A DNA stretch of 40,219 nt from an uncultured Clostridia bacterium. Lineage in GTDB: Bacteria > Bacillota > Clostridia > Oscillospirales > Acutalibacteraceae. Numbering within the stretch: the first letter of the stretch is position 1; each line of letters opens with the position of its first letter. This document shows positions 33,484 through 40,219 of the stretch, in pieces. The stretch spans positions 1 to 40,219 of the forward strand of contig CANPVE010000018.1 in the NCBI GenBank assembly GCA_947581635.1, given 5' to 3'. Position numbers and translations under genes: made by a program. The notes below the pieces were generated by a model. It had not been told where the DNA came from, did no database searches, and saw only the letters and a list, made by a program, of their open reading frames with translations.

Positions 33484-33921
33484 CTAAAACGGCCGCGTAT
33501 TTTCCAAAAGTCCGGCTGTAGCCCACGGAGTACGGCCGGACACGGGTGTGCGGGTCACCTTCCTGACCCGATAAACCTTACCGTCGCCCAATGATGCCAC
33601 GGCAGCCGCGATAACGGCGATGATCTCACCGGGAATCTCACTCGTGGTTTCCCCGTTGAGTTGTACGGTTTCCGGGCCGGCTGCAGAACCGTCGGGCTGA
33701 GCGTCGGCAGCTTTTGCTGCGACCGCAGCCTTTTGTGCCTTCTTCTTTTCTCTGGAGGTAGTGACGGCGCTGAATATAGCCCCGTAAGCGTAGAAAATGA
33801 AGATGAGCAAAATCAAGATGGTGAAAACGATGACTATGCCCGAAACGGTTATAACCGCCATCAGCATACCCTTGCTTTCAAACAATTCTGCGCCCATTAC
33901 AGGCGTAAAATCTGGCAACAT
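33484..33921 (-). CDS. oadG: Na+-transporting decarboxylase, gamma subunit (OadG)
   Basis: 145 residues; ATG at 33921 with GGGAGAG ten bases upstream; the longer frame to 34005 has no site. One TM (MLMAVITVSGIVIVFTILILLIFIFY split by typical small residues), an Ala/Lys/Pro linker, and the C-terminal block EIIAVIAAAVASLGDG followed by VYRVRKVTR, which is usual in Clostridial OadG proteins. Anchors and assembles the decarboxylase complex. Operon with oadB. Confidence 0.88.
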   Translation of the reverse strand: MLPDFTPVMGAELFESKGMLMAVITVSGIVIVFTILILLIFIFYAYGAIFSAVTTSREKKKAQKAAVAAKAADAQPDGSAAGPETVQLNGETTSEIPGEIIAVIAAAVASLGDGKVYRVRKVTRTPVSGRTPWATAGLLENTRPF

Positions 33922-34200
33922 AGGATTTCTCTCCCAACATATTTGTAATTTTGCGATACTGGTTAAGGCACGGGCTGTAAAAAAGCCAACTCCCCCAGTA
34001 TGCAATTCTTTTGGTAAATATTATAGCTCACAACCGCAGGCATTTCAACATTACGACATAAATTAATCAAATATAATTTGCATTTTTTACGTTTTTCATA
34101 TATTCTTTACGGAAATGTTGTGAAATTGTGGCAAAAGTTGGTCGTGGAATATCAGATCCAACACTTTGGTTCTGTGTAGAATTAACTTTAGTTCAAAAGG

Positions 34201-34250
34201 AAACACCCGTCGATTCAGGCGTTTGGCCGCCAACATCGTCGGGTGTGTTT
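34201..34250 (-). terminator. terminator of the CofE-like gene
   Basis: AAACACCCG (34201-34209) pairs with CGGGTGTGTTT (34240-34250); on the minus strand TTTCCTTTTG follows. The stretch 33922-34200 otherwise holds only the AT-rich upstream region of oadG. Confidence 0.7.
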
Positions 34251-34313
34251 GCTCATTATTTAGGGTTTATCTCACATTGCACGCTGAACACTTGTACAAT
34301 GTCCGATTATCGA

Positions 34314-35039
34314 TCATTCCGCCTGGACCGGCCTTACAATGCACAGCGGAGTCTGCTCGTGTCCCTGACCGAGGGGGTTGTCCTTGAATATTTTCGAAAG
34401 GTATTCGTCGGTCAAATCCTCCGACGGCTTGCCCAGAATATTTACGCCTATGTCGTTTGCGTCCACAACAATGACGTTGTGTCCGTCCATGGCCTCGGTA
34501 AATTCCTTAGCCGCCTCGTCGGGCTTATCAGGAGCCATTTTAGCGTAGTGATTGTAGGGAGGAATGGTGCAGTCGCACGGACCGTCAATGGCACGAACAG
34601 ACTCACCCAAAATGTTATAAAACACGCCGCGCTTGCCGAACAGTTTGCCTATACCTGCGATTATTGCGGCACCGATTATCTTGACTCTGCCCACGGAGCG
34701 AATGGCAAGCTCCATCGTCCACGGACTGCCCAATCCTATACCATAGGGGGACTTATATACAAACTTGACGAGGAATTTTGCAAGGCGCGAGGGCTTTATC
34801 TCGTCAATGGGAAAAGCGCGTCCCTGACTGATGGCGAGAATCTTTTCGCTCATATATATCATGTCGCCGTCCTGAAGATAGGGTTTAACCAGCTCGTTAA
34901 GCAAATCAACAAGGTTGTCTCCTGACTTGACTATGGGAGTTTTGACAGGATAACGCTCAAAACTGCCATCGTCTGTGGTTATGACAAGCTGTTTACCTTC
35001 ATTTGGCTGAAATGGCATATTCTGTATCGTCTCGCTCAT
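34314..35039 (-). CDS. CofE-like (coenzyme F420:L-glutamate ligase family) protein
   Basis: 241 residues; ATG at 35039 with AAAGAGGAATT upstream. The family fold is suggested by KTPIVKSGDNLVDLLN, DGDMIYMSEKILAISQGRA (metal/nucleotide-binding segment), SPWTMELAIRSVGR and NVIVVDANDIGVNILG. CofE adds glutamate to F420-0 in methanogens and actinobacteria; no other F420 gene is seen here, and most Clostridia lack F420. In this setting it may ligate glutamate to another acceptor. Single gene with its own terminator. Family call good, function open. Confidence 0.75.
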   Translation of the reverse strand: MSETIQNMPFQPNEGKQLVITTDDGSFERYPVKTPIVKSGDNLVDLLNELVKPYLQDGDMIYMSEKILAISQGRAFPIDEIKPSRLAKFLVKFVYKSPYGIGLGSPWTMELAIRSVGRVKIIGAAIIAGIGKLFGKRGVFYNILGESVRAIDGPCDCTIPPYNHYAKMAPDKPDEAAKEFTEAMDGHNVIVVDANDIGVNILGKPSEDLTDEYLSKIFKDNPLGQGHEQTPLCIVRPVQAE

Positions 35040-35255
35040 AATTTAAAATTCCTCTTTCTGTGTTTTTATTTTGTCAATGCTTGAAAATTAACCGACCTCG
35101 ACTTCAGATTATATATCTTATTTGTCAAAATTGCAAGTATTATTAAAGTATTATACGTCACACGTTTGAAATTTATCCGAACTGTATCATAATTTTGCTT
35201 ATGAAGCTGTTATAATGTTCAAAATAGCTATTGGGCGACGGACGGCTATATATTT

Positions 35256-36125
35256 CTATCTCTTTTTCTTAAACACCGCGCCCACCACTCGCGGACCGGC
35301 GTTCACAGCTATCGCCGCGCCTATCTGATAAAAATCATCCGGCGGATATCCCAGCTTCTGAGTCATGGCGCGTGCCAAATCGTCGCGCACAGCGCTGTCG
35401 TTGCCATACACCACACAATAGGGAGTCTGAGGCTCGATCTCCCCCGCCGTCATCTGAACTATAGTAGTGATAATAGACTTCTCGCCGCGCACCTTGGTAT
35501 CGGTGCTGATAACATGGTCGAATATCCTCATTATCGGCTTAAGTCCCAGAGCATCGCCCACGAACGCCGCCGCGCTGGGAATCCTGCCCGATTTCCTGGC
35601 GTATTTGAGCGAATAAGGCGCAAACAAAATAGTGCAGTTCTCCACCCAGTGGTTTATATAGTCGATGACTGCCTCTGCGTTCTCGCCGCGTTCAATCATC
35701 TTCGCCGCCTCTACTACCGGATATCCATAACCTCCCGTATAAGTTCTGCTGTCTATGGAAGTTATGTTCAGATTGCCCACGGCATCCGGGTTGTTTTCAA
35801 AGAAGCTGTCCCTGGCCATGAGCGAATTGTTGTAAGTAGCCGAGCCTTGGCTGTTTATGAGTACGCATATTATGTCGGTGACGCCCTCTCGGTACAATTC
35901 GCCGTAAACTTCCTCGAATTGAAAGGCTGTATACTGCGATGTGAGTGGGAGCCCGTCGTATGCGTCCATCATTTCGTAGAACTTGTCGTTATTGAAATCC
36001 ACGCGGCTTACATAACTCTTGTTCCCCATAGTTACGTTAAACGGAAGAACCTTGATGTTATATTTTTTTTCATTCCTTTCCGAAACATCGCTCGCGGAAT
36101 CTGTTATTAATCTTATCTTGGACAT
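35256..36125 (-). CDS. DegV-family fatty-acid-binding protein
   Basis: 289 residues; ATG at 36125 with AAGGAGAATG upstream. N-terminal IRLITDSASDVSE, PLTSQYTAFQFEEVY with the TSQ motif of the fatty-acid pocket, the ligand carboxylate contact region (INSQGSATYNNSLMA), IDSRTYTGGYG and GRIPSAAAFVGDALGLKPIM. FakB-type proteins hand bound fatty acids to FakA kinase. FakA is not in the window. It lies downstream of the MarR gene in the same direction. Confidence 0.92.
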   Translation of the reverse strand: MSKIRLITDSASDVSERNEKKYNIKVLPFNVTMGNKSYVSRVDFNNDKFYEMMDAYDGLPLTSQYTAFQFEEVYGELYREGVTDIICVLINSQGSATYNNSLMARDSFFENNPDAVGNLNITSIDSRTYTGGYGYPVVEAAKMIERGENAEAVIDYINHWVENCTILFAPYSLKYARKSGRIPSAAAFVGDALGLKPIMRIFDHVISTDTKVRGEKSIITTIVQMTAGEIEPQTPYCVVYGNDSAVRDDLARAMTQKLGYPPDDFYQIGAAIAVNAGPRVVGAVFKKKR

Positions 36126-36181
36126 ATCTCGATCATTCTCCTTAACATATCATAGTATTTTTGATTAAACAACAAAACAAA

Positions 36182-36637
36182 TCATATTTGAGATTGGCAG
36201 AGCATAGATGTCAGGTTGTCACTTATGGTGAACAGCGTGCGGTAAAACACCTCAAGATCGGACATCGGAATACTGCCGCTGACGGTTTCCAGCACATTTA
36301 CAATAATTTCGTTTATTTCGTGGGTGACACGCCTGCCCGCCTCGGTGAGTTTGAGCTTGTTTTTGTATTTCTGACCCTGATGCAGACTTTTTTTAGTTAC
36401 ATATCCTTTGCTGGTAAGCTCGGATATCACGCGCGAAATCTGTGCCTTATCCACATGACCCACTTCGGAAAGCTCTGCTGCGGTAAGACCGTCTTCGCTT
36501 CTGCCAAGCTGCACCATAAAGAGAACGTGCGAGCTTTTAAGACCATATTGCAACACTTTCTCGCTCTTGATTTTCTGTATGCTTTTACAAATAAGCGATA
36601 CCGACACATCAAACAATTCAAATCTGTTTTCAAGCAT
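36182..36637 (-). CDS. MarR-family transcriptional regulator
   Basis: 151 residues from the ATG at 36637 (AAGGGAG nine bases upstream); an earlier in-frame ATG exists at 36658. Winged helix: LKSSHVLFMVQLGRSEDGLTAAELSEVGHVDKAQISRVISELTSKGYV, wing KKSLHQGQKYKNKLKLTEAG. Dimer helices at both ends. It precedes the DegV gene by 56 bases and may control it; a 16-bp palindrome covers its own -35 box. In Firmicutes MarR proteins such as FabT control fatty-acid genes, which would suit a DegV neighbour. Confidence 0.9.
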   Translation of the reverse strand: MLENRFELFDVSVSLICKSIQKIKSEKVLQYGLKSSHVLFMVQLGRSEDGLTAAELSEVGHVDKAQISRVISELTSKGYVTKKSLHQGQKYKNKLKLTEAGRRVTHEINEIIVNVLETVSGSIPMSDLEVFYRTLFTISDNLTSMLCQSQI

Positions 36638-36708
36638 AAATTGACGCTCCCTTCCCATGTTCATCAATAATAAATCTGCCCCGTAAATTAAAACATTACA
36701 CAAATAGA

Positions 36709-36739
36709 ATTATAGTGAAAAATTGTTGATATGTCAACA
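36709..36739 (-). promoter_or_regulatory. marR promoter with overlapping operator
   Basis: Minus strand: TTGACA (36732-36737), 17-base spacer, TATAAT (36709-36714). TGTTGA TATG TCAACA (36724-36739) is an inverted repeat over the -35 box, a natural autorepressor site. Confidence 0.75.
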
Positions 36740-36843
36740 TGTTTTATTGGTTCAAAGATTATAATTTGCAGTAATTATTGTTTTTCTTCAAATATGTATT
36801 CAATTTTGAATCTAAATACAGAAAAAATTATTTAAAAAAGCAC

Positions 36844-36872
36844 TTGAAAATTCAGGAAAGATGTGCTATAAT
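36844..36872 (+). promoter_or_regulatory. promoter of rpsB-tsf
   Basis: TTGAAA (36844-36849), 17-base spacer, TATAAT (36867-36872), about 180 bases before rpsB. Confidence 0.85.
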
Positions 36873-36879
36873 TGACCAG

Positions 36880-37040
36880 AAATTCGCACGCTGTGCTGTG
36901 GGAATACGGTGCACGGTCTGCGGCTTAGGCCCAAACCTTGTATTTTTCCATTTGTCTAAATTTTATCACAGTCCGTCGGCTTTAATCTTATGAGAACGAC
37001 GGCATACACTGGACTTAAAGCATTGGCGGAGGTATTAACC
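36880..37040 (+). promoter_or_regulatory. structured rpsB leader
   Basis: The 5' leader is about 175 bases long and contains GC-rich inverted segments, notably GCAC...GTGC around 36888-36916 and CCGTCG...CGACGG around 36973-37003. No U-run follows. It could be a ribosomal-protein S2 autoregulatory leader, but I cannot match it to a known class by eye. Confidence 0.45.
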
Positions 37041-37056
37041 GGGAGGAATTTTCATT

Positions 37057-37791
37057 ATGGCAGTAGCATCTATGAAGCAGTTGCTTGAAGCAGGTGTCCA
37101 CTTCGGACATCAGACGAGACGTTGGAACCCGAAAATGGCCGAGTACATTTTCACAGAGCGCAACGGTATCTACATTATCGACCTTCAGAAAACAGTCAAG
37201 AAGCTCGACGAAGCTTATATGTTCGTAAGAAGCGTTGCGGAAAACGGTGAATCCGTACTGTTTGTCGGCACAAAGAAGCAGGCTCAGGAATCCATCAAGG
37301 AAGAAGCTGTCCGCTCCGATTCTTTCTTCGTAAACGAAAGATGGCTCGGCGGTATGCTGACTAACTTCACCACAATTCGCCGCAGAATCGCACGTCTCAA
37401 CCAGCTCAACACAATGGCAACAGACGGCACATTTGACAGACTCCCCAAGAAGGAAGTTATTAAGTTCAATTTTGAAATCGAAAAGCTCGAAAAGTTTCTT
37501 GGCGGTATCAAAAATATGACAAAACTCCCCGGCGCTCTCTTCATCGTCGATCCCAGGAAAGAGAAGATCGCCGTTTCCGAAGCGAAAAAGCTTGGTATTC
37601 CGGTTGTTGCTATCGTTGACACCAACTGTGACCCCGACGACATTGACTATGTAATCCCCGGAAATGACGACGCCATTCGCGCTGTCAAACTTATCTCATC
37701 GGTGATCGCAAACGCTGTCATCGAGGGCAGACAGGGCGAGCAGGCCGAGGCCGAAGCGGAGGCTGTTGAGGCTGAAGAAGCCGCCGAGTAA
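37057..37791 (+). CDS. rpsB: 30S ribosomal protein uS2
   Basis: 244 residues; ATG at 37057 with [71 protein letters not shown] and [27 protein letters not shown] are universal S2 segments. Acidic Glu/Ala-rich tail ([16 protein letters not shown]). First gene of the classical rpsB-tsf operon. Confidence 0.99.
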   Translation: MAVASMKQLLEAGVHFGHQTRRWNPKMAEYIFTERNGIYIIDLQKTVKKLDEAYMFVRSVAENGESVLFVGTKKQAQESIKEEAVRSDSFFVNERWLGGMLTNFTTIRRRIARLNQLNTMATDGTFDRLPKKEVIKFNFEIEKLEKFLGGIKNMTKLPGALFIVDPRKEKIAVSEAKKLGIPVVAIVDTNCDPDDIDYVIPGNDDAIRAVKLISSVIANAVIEGRQGEQAEAEAEAVEAEEAAE

Positions 37792-37847
37792 TTCGGGTTT
37801 GAACCGCAATTGTTTTTTATATAGAATTAATTCAGGAGGAATTTGAC

Positions 37848-38768
37848 ATGGCTTTTACGGCTGCTGATGTAAAGAATCTGAGAGAAGTCACAGGCTGCGG
37901 CATGATGGACTGCAAGAAGGCGCTCACCGAAGCCGACGGCGATATGGACAAGGCAGTAGACATTCTGCGCGAGAAGGGTTTGGCCGCTTCCCAGAAGAAG
38001 GCGGGCAGAATCGCCGCGGAAGGCACGGTGTATGCTCTCGTTGAAGGCAACACAGGCGTTGTTATCGAGGTAAACGCTGAAACCGATTTCGTTGCAAAGA
38101 ACGCTGAATTCATGGCTTTTGTTGACACCTGCGCAAAAACCGTTATTGAAAAGAACCCCGCTGACGTTGAAGCTCTTCTTGCCGAGACGGCGTCTGGCAG
38201 CGATATGACAGTTGACGCTCTCCTCAAGGAGAAGATCCTTGTCATCGGCGAGAACATCAAGATCCGCAGATTTGAAAAGTATGACGGTCCCGTTGTCACA
38301 TATGTTCACGGAGGCGGCAGAATCGGCGTTATGGTTAAGTTTGAGACGACAGAGGAAGTTGCGGCAAAGCCCGAATTCGCTGAGTTCGGCAAGGACGTTG
38401 CAATGCAGATTGCCGCTGTCAATCCCAAATACATCGCTCCCGAAGATGTGCCTGCAGACGTCCTCGACAAGGAAAAGGCTATCCTTACCGAGCAGCTTCA
38501 CAACGATCCCAAGAACGCAAAGAAGCCCGCAAACATCATTGAGAAGATTGTTTCGGGTCGTATCAACAAGTTCTATGAGGAAGTATGCCTTTTGAAGCAG
38601 CCCTATGTCAAGGACGGCGACATCAATGTGGAAAAGTACGTTGCCGATACTGCAAAAGCTCTTGGCGGCGACATCAAAGTGGTTTCTTTCGTTCGCTTTG
38701 AGAAGGGCGAAGGCCTTGAGAAGAGAGAAGATAACTTCGCAGATGAAGTTGCAAGCATGATTAAATAA
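37848..38768 (+). CDS. tsf: elongation factor Ts
   Basis: 306 residues; ATG at 37848 with CAGGAGG. Nucleotide exchange factor for EF-Tu. N-terminal UBA domain VKNLREVTGCGMMDCKKALTEADGDMDKA, core motif NAETDFVAKN, and coiled-coil region with KPANIIEKIVSGRINKF. Normal length. Follows rpsB at 56 bases and ends at a strong terminator. Confidence 0.99.
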   Translation: MAFTAADVKNLREVTGCGMMDCKKALTEADGDMDKAVDILREKGLAASQKKAGRIAAEGTVYALVEGNTGVVIEVNAETDFVAKNAEFMAFVDTCAKTVIEKNPADVEALLAETASGSDMTVDALLKEKILVIGENIKIRRFEKYDGPVVTYVHGGGRIGVMVKFETTEEVAAKPEFAEFGKDVAMQIAAVNPKYIAPEDVPADVLDKEKAILTEQLHNDPKNAKKPANIIEKIVSGRINKFYEEVCLLKQPYVKDGDINVEKYVADTAKALGGDIKVVSFVRFEKGEGLEKREDNFADEVASMIK

Positions 38769-38796
38769 TCTATGCTTTCCATGTAATACAGAATTA

Positions 38797-38840
38797 ATCC
38801 CTCCGAAATCGGTTTCATATCGGTTTTGGAGGGATTTTTA
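38797..38840 (+). terminator. terminator of rpsB-tsf
   Basis: AATCCCTCC (38797-38805) pairs with GGAGGGATT (38828-38836), inner CGAAATCGG/CGGTTTTGG pairs add length, and TTTTTA follows. Confidence 0.88.
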
Positions 38841-38886
38841 TTTTTATAAAAAATATGAATATTTTGTAAATATAGCCGTAACTATG

Positions 38887-38980
38887 TTGACACACGACAT
38901 ATTCCGATATATACTTATGTCGTAAGACGATATATCAATCCGCAGCATATTGACGGACGACATATTGCCATGCGACATAA
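38887..38980 (+). promoter_or_regulatory. padR promoter with repeated operator elements
   Basis: TTGACA (38887-38892), 17-base spacer, TATACT (38910-38915). The motif CGACATA or its inverse recurs at 38895-38902, 38916-38922 (TATGTCG), 38958-38965 and 38973-38980, with a related CGATATAT near 38928. PadR proteins bind such ATGT/ACAT repeats, so autoregulation is likely. Confidence 0.75.
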
Positions 38981-39004
38981 AAACAATGCAAGGGAGATGC
39001 TCAT

Positions 39005-39382
39005 GTGGGGAAACAATCCGAACCGCTCACCGAAAGCTACTTCTATATTCTCATGTGTCTGTACCGTGGAGCTAATCACGGTTACGGCATAATGCAGATG
39101 ACCGAGCAGCTTTCCGGCGGCAGGGTCAAAATCGGCTCGGGTACTATGTACGGAGCTGCGAGCAATATGCTCAAAAAAGGCTGGATATCGGAATGCAGCA
39201 GCCAACAGGCAGGGAGCGAACGCAGACGAATGTATTCGTTGACCGACTTGGGACGACAGGTGTTTTTAGATGAATACGAAAGAATATCCGCGCTGACCGA
39301 GAGCGCAAGAGTGATTATCAAGAGCACTCAGGCGTCGGTTGAATACGACACTAATTTAAACTCTGCGGTACCGCAAACCTGA
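39005..39382 (+). CDS. PadR-family transcriptional regulator
   Basis: 125 residues; GTG start at 39005 with AAGGGAG ten bases upstream. Winged HTH typical of PadR-s1: LTESYFYILMCLYRGANHGYGIMQMTEQLSGGRVKIGSGTMYGAASNMLKKGWI, then SERRRMYSLTDLGRQVF. Usually these detect membrane or antibiotic stress and repress themselves plus a following DUF2812 or transporter gene, as found here. Confidence 0.94.
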   Translation: MGKQSEPLTESYFYILMCLYRGANHGYGIMQMTEQLSGGRVKIGSGTMYGAASNMLKKGWISECSSQQAGSERRRMYSLTDLGRQVFLDEYERISALTESARVIIKSTQASVEYDTNLNSAVPQT

Positions 39383-39417
39383 TATATTTTAAATTTAAAT
39401 CATAAGGAGTTTTGGTT

Positions 39418-40146
39418 ATGGGCAAAAAGACAAAAACTACATTCAAGGCATACGCCGCGTGGGATTTCCTCAGAGAAGCGGAGGAATATAATGCAATGTC
39501 AGAAAAGGGCTGGCAGCTTGTCGAGGGCGGGTGTTTTCACCAGAAATACGAATTTGACGACAGTGTGGTTTATCGCTATCAGCTTGATTTCAACAACAAA
39601 ATACAAAACATGGCGCAATATGACGAGATCTTCCGCGATTCCGGCTGGGAGCGTGTAAATTCAACCTTCAACGGCTGGCATATATTCCGCAAGGCATACG
39701 ACCCAAGCCTCACCGACGATGAATATCAAATATACACAGATAATCAGTCGCGAATTGAAATGCTCAATCGTTGGCGCAGTATCTTTGTTATTATCACTAT
39801 GCTTACAGTGAGTTCGTCAATAACGCCAATAAACTTATTGTTGAGGGGAGCGTACAATATCGTAGCAACAATTTCACTGACCGCGATATATCTTCTATTT
39901 GCATTTATTTTCGTAAACGCATTTATCGGTATCAACAATCTCATTCACGGCAGACAAAACAAAGCCCGTTTCCCCTTTAACGAGATTTTAGCAACAATTC
40001 TTGTACTGCTTATGATATTCACATTTTCGTCATCGTTCAACGGCAGCAGTATATGGTTCGACCTCGGAATATTGGCGGCATTGCTGCTGGTGGTTTTGGC
40101 TGTTTTCGTTTTCGCGCTGGTGTCTAATAAGAAGAAATCAAACTAG
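39418..40146 (+). CDS. DUF2812 membrane protein
   Basis: 242 residues; ATG at 39418 with AAGGAG nine to ten bases upstream (an in-frame TTG two codons earlier is less likely). DUF2812 at residues about 8-95 (FKAYAAWDFLREAEEYNAMSEKGWQLVEGG, FEF-type repeats, WERVNSTFNGWHIFRK), followed by four TM segments (IFVIITMLTVSSSITPI, IVATISLTAIYLLFAFIFV, ILATILVLLMIFTF, LGILAALLLVVLAVFVFALV). Classic partner of PadR, 35 bases upstream; proposed membrane-stress role. Its TAG stop is part of the CTAG that borders IS copy 3. Confidence 0.92.
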   Translation: MGKKTKTTFKAYAAWDFLREAEEYNAMSEKGWQLVEGGCFHQKYEFDDSVVYRYQLDFNNKIQNMAQYDEIFRDSGWERVNSTFNGWHIFRKAYDPSLTDDEYQIYTDNQSRIEMLNRWRSIFVIITMLTVSSSITPINLLLRGAYNIVATISLTAIYLLFAFIFVNAFIGINNLIHGRQNKARFPFNEILATILVLLMIFTFSSSFNGSSIWFDLGILAALLLVVLAVFVFALVSNKKKSN

Positions 40147-40219
40147 AGCGTGTTCACATAAAAAGGGCATCAAAAATCATAGCGAGAGTAATGACAGATA
40201 GAAAGATGGTATCAAGTTT
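40147..40219 (-). mobile_element. IS5-family insertion sequence, copy 3 (cut by window end)
   Basis: The 73 bases to the window end are identical to 3987-4059 of copy 1, in the same orientation, starting with AGCGTGTTCACATAAA. The end of the transposase lies on the minus strand. Identity implies recent movement or gene conversion. Confidence 0.9.

Noticed and set aside
34128..34925. Long open frame on the plus strand
   Set aside because: It is antisense to the CofE-like gene, has no ribosome binding site, and its protein shows no recognisable pattern, while the minus-strand protein has clear family motifs.
37827..38501. Open frame opposite tsf
   Set aside because: Shadow created by the codon bias of tsf.
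5989..40146. A 34-kb composite transposon between IS copies in the same direction
   Set aside because: The interval carries rpsB, tsf, dapA and other core genes, so it is ordinary chromosome between separate insertions.
1..40219. CRISPR array
   Set aside because: No set of regularly spaced direct repeats was seen on either strand; the only short tandem repeat is the 12-bp pair at 451-474.

Overview
The window looks like chromosomal DNA from an uncultured anaerobic gut-type Firmicute of class Clostridia, most likely a Ruminococcaceae/Oscillospiraceae relative. The reasons are the protein families present (Na+-pumping decarboxylase beta/gamma subunits, PadR-DUF2812 pair, DegV, S4-domain RqcP, CofE-like protein), a lysine riboswitch of the Firmicutes type, strong AGGAGG-like ribosome binding sites, and many near-consensus TTGACA-17-TATAAT promoters. 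The taxonomic call is inference; nothing in the window names a species.

Left part (1-5988), accessory. The window opens in a frameshifted alpha/beta-hydrolase remnant that runs straight into the 3' half of a tRNA-Thr gene plus its terminator. This is the typical scar (attR) of an element integrated into a tRNA gene. Next comes a compact minus-strand cassette of seven small genes (591-3958): a papain-like cysteine-protease candidate, a Tyr/Gly/Pro-rich protein, a Gln-rich 65-residue protein, a Gly-rich membrane-segment and helical protein with a Cys-rich tail, a predicted jelly-roll protein, an Arg/Gly/Tyr/Ser-rich protein and a small helical protein. No phage packaging or lysis genes accompany it. 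It is cut off on its upstream side by IS5-family sequence: two partial copies in the same orientation (3987-4770 and 5640-5988) flanking a membrane-protein gene. A third copy starts at 40147.

Redox island (5989-13449). Two LysR regulators bracket a small helical protein, an alpha/beta hydrolase with a predicted Cys nucleophile, an FMN reductase, a predicted lipoprotein that fuses flavodoxin to aldo-keto reductase, and a separate flavodoxin/AKR/flavodoxin operon. Perfect palindromes and near-consensus promoters lie in the control regions.

Transport island (13833-21009). Two divergent ABC exporters face away from an AT-rich 626-bp gap. One is ABC-2 type with a very large permease carrying a peptidase-M1-like extracellular region. 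The other is MacB/FtsX type.

Housekeeping part (21219-33921). tRNA-Val(GAC), queA, a small membrane protein, then a lysine riboswitch controlling asd, followed by dapA, a PH-domain membrane protein and dapB (lysine/diaminopimelate synthesis); rqcP; tgt (with queA, the queuosine pathway); ybaK; a 12-TM membrane-bound LuxR-type regulator; a small TM protein without a visible start codon; and oadB/oadG.

Right end (34314-40219). A CofE-like ligase, a DegV protein, a MarR regulator with a palindrome over its -35 box, rpsB-tsf with a structured leader, and a PadR-DUF2812 pair whose promoter is filled with CGACATA repeats. The DUF2812 gene ends exactly at the CTAG where the third IS copy begins.
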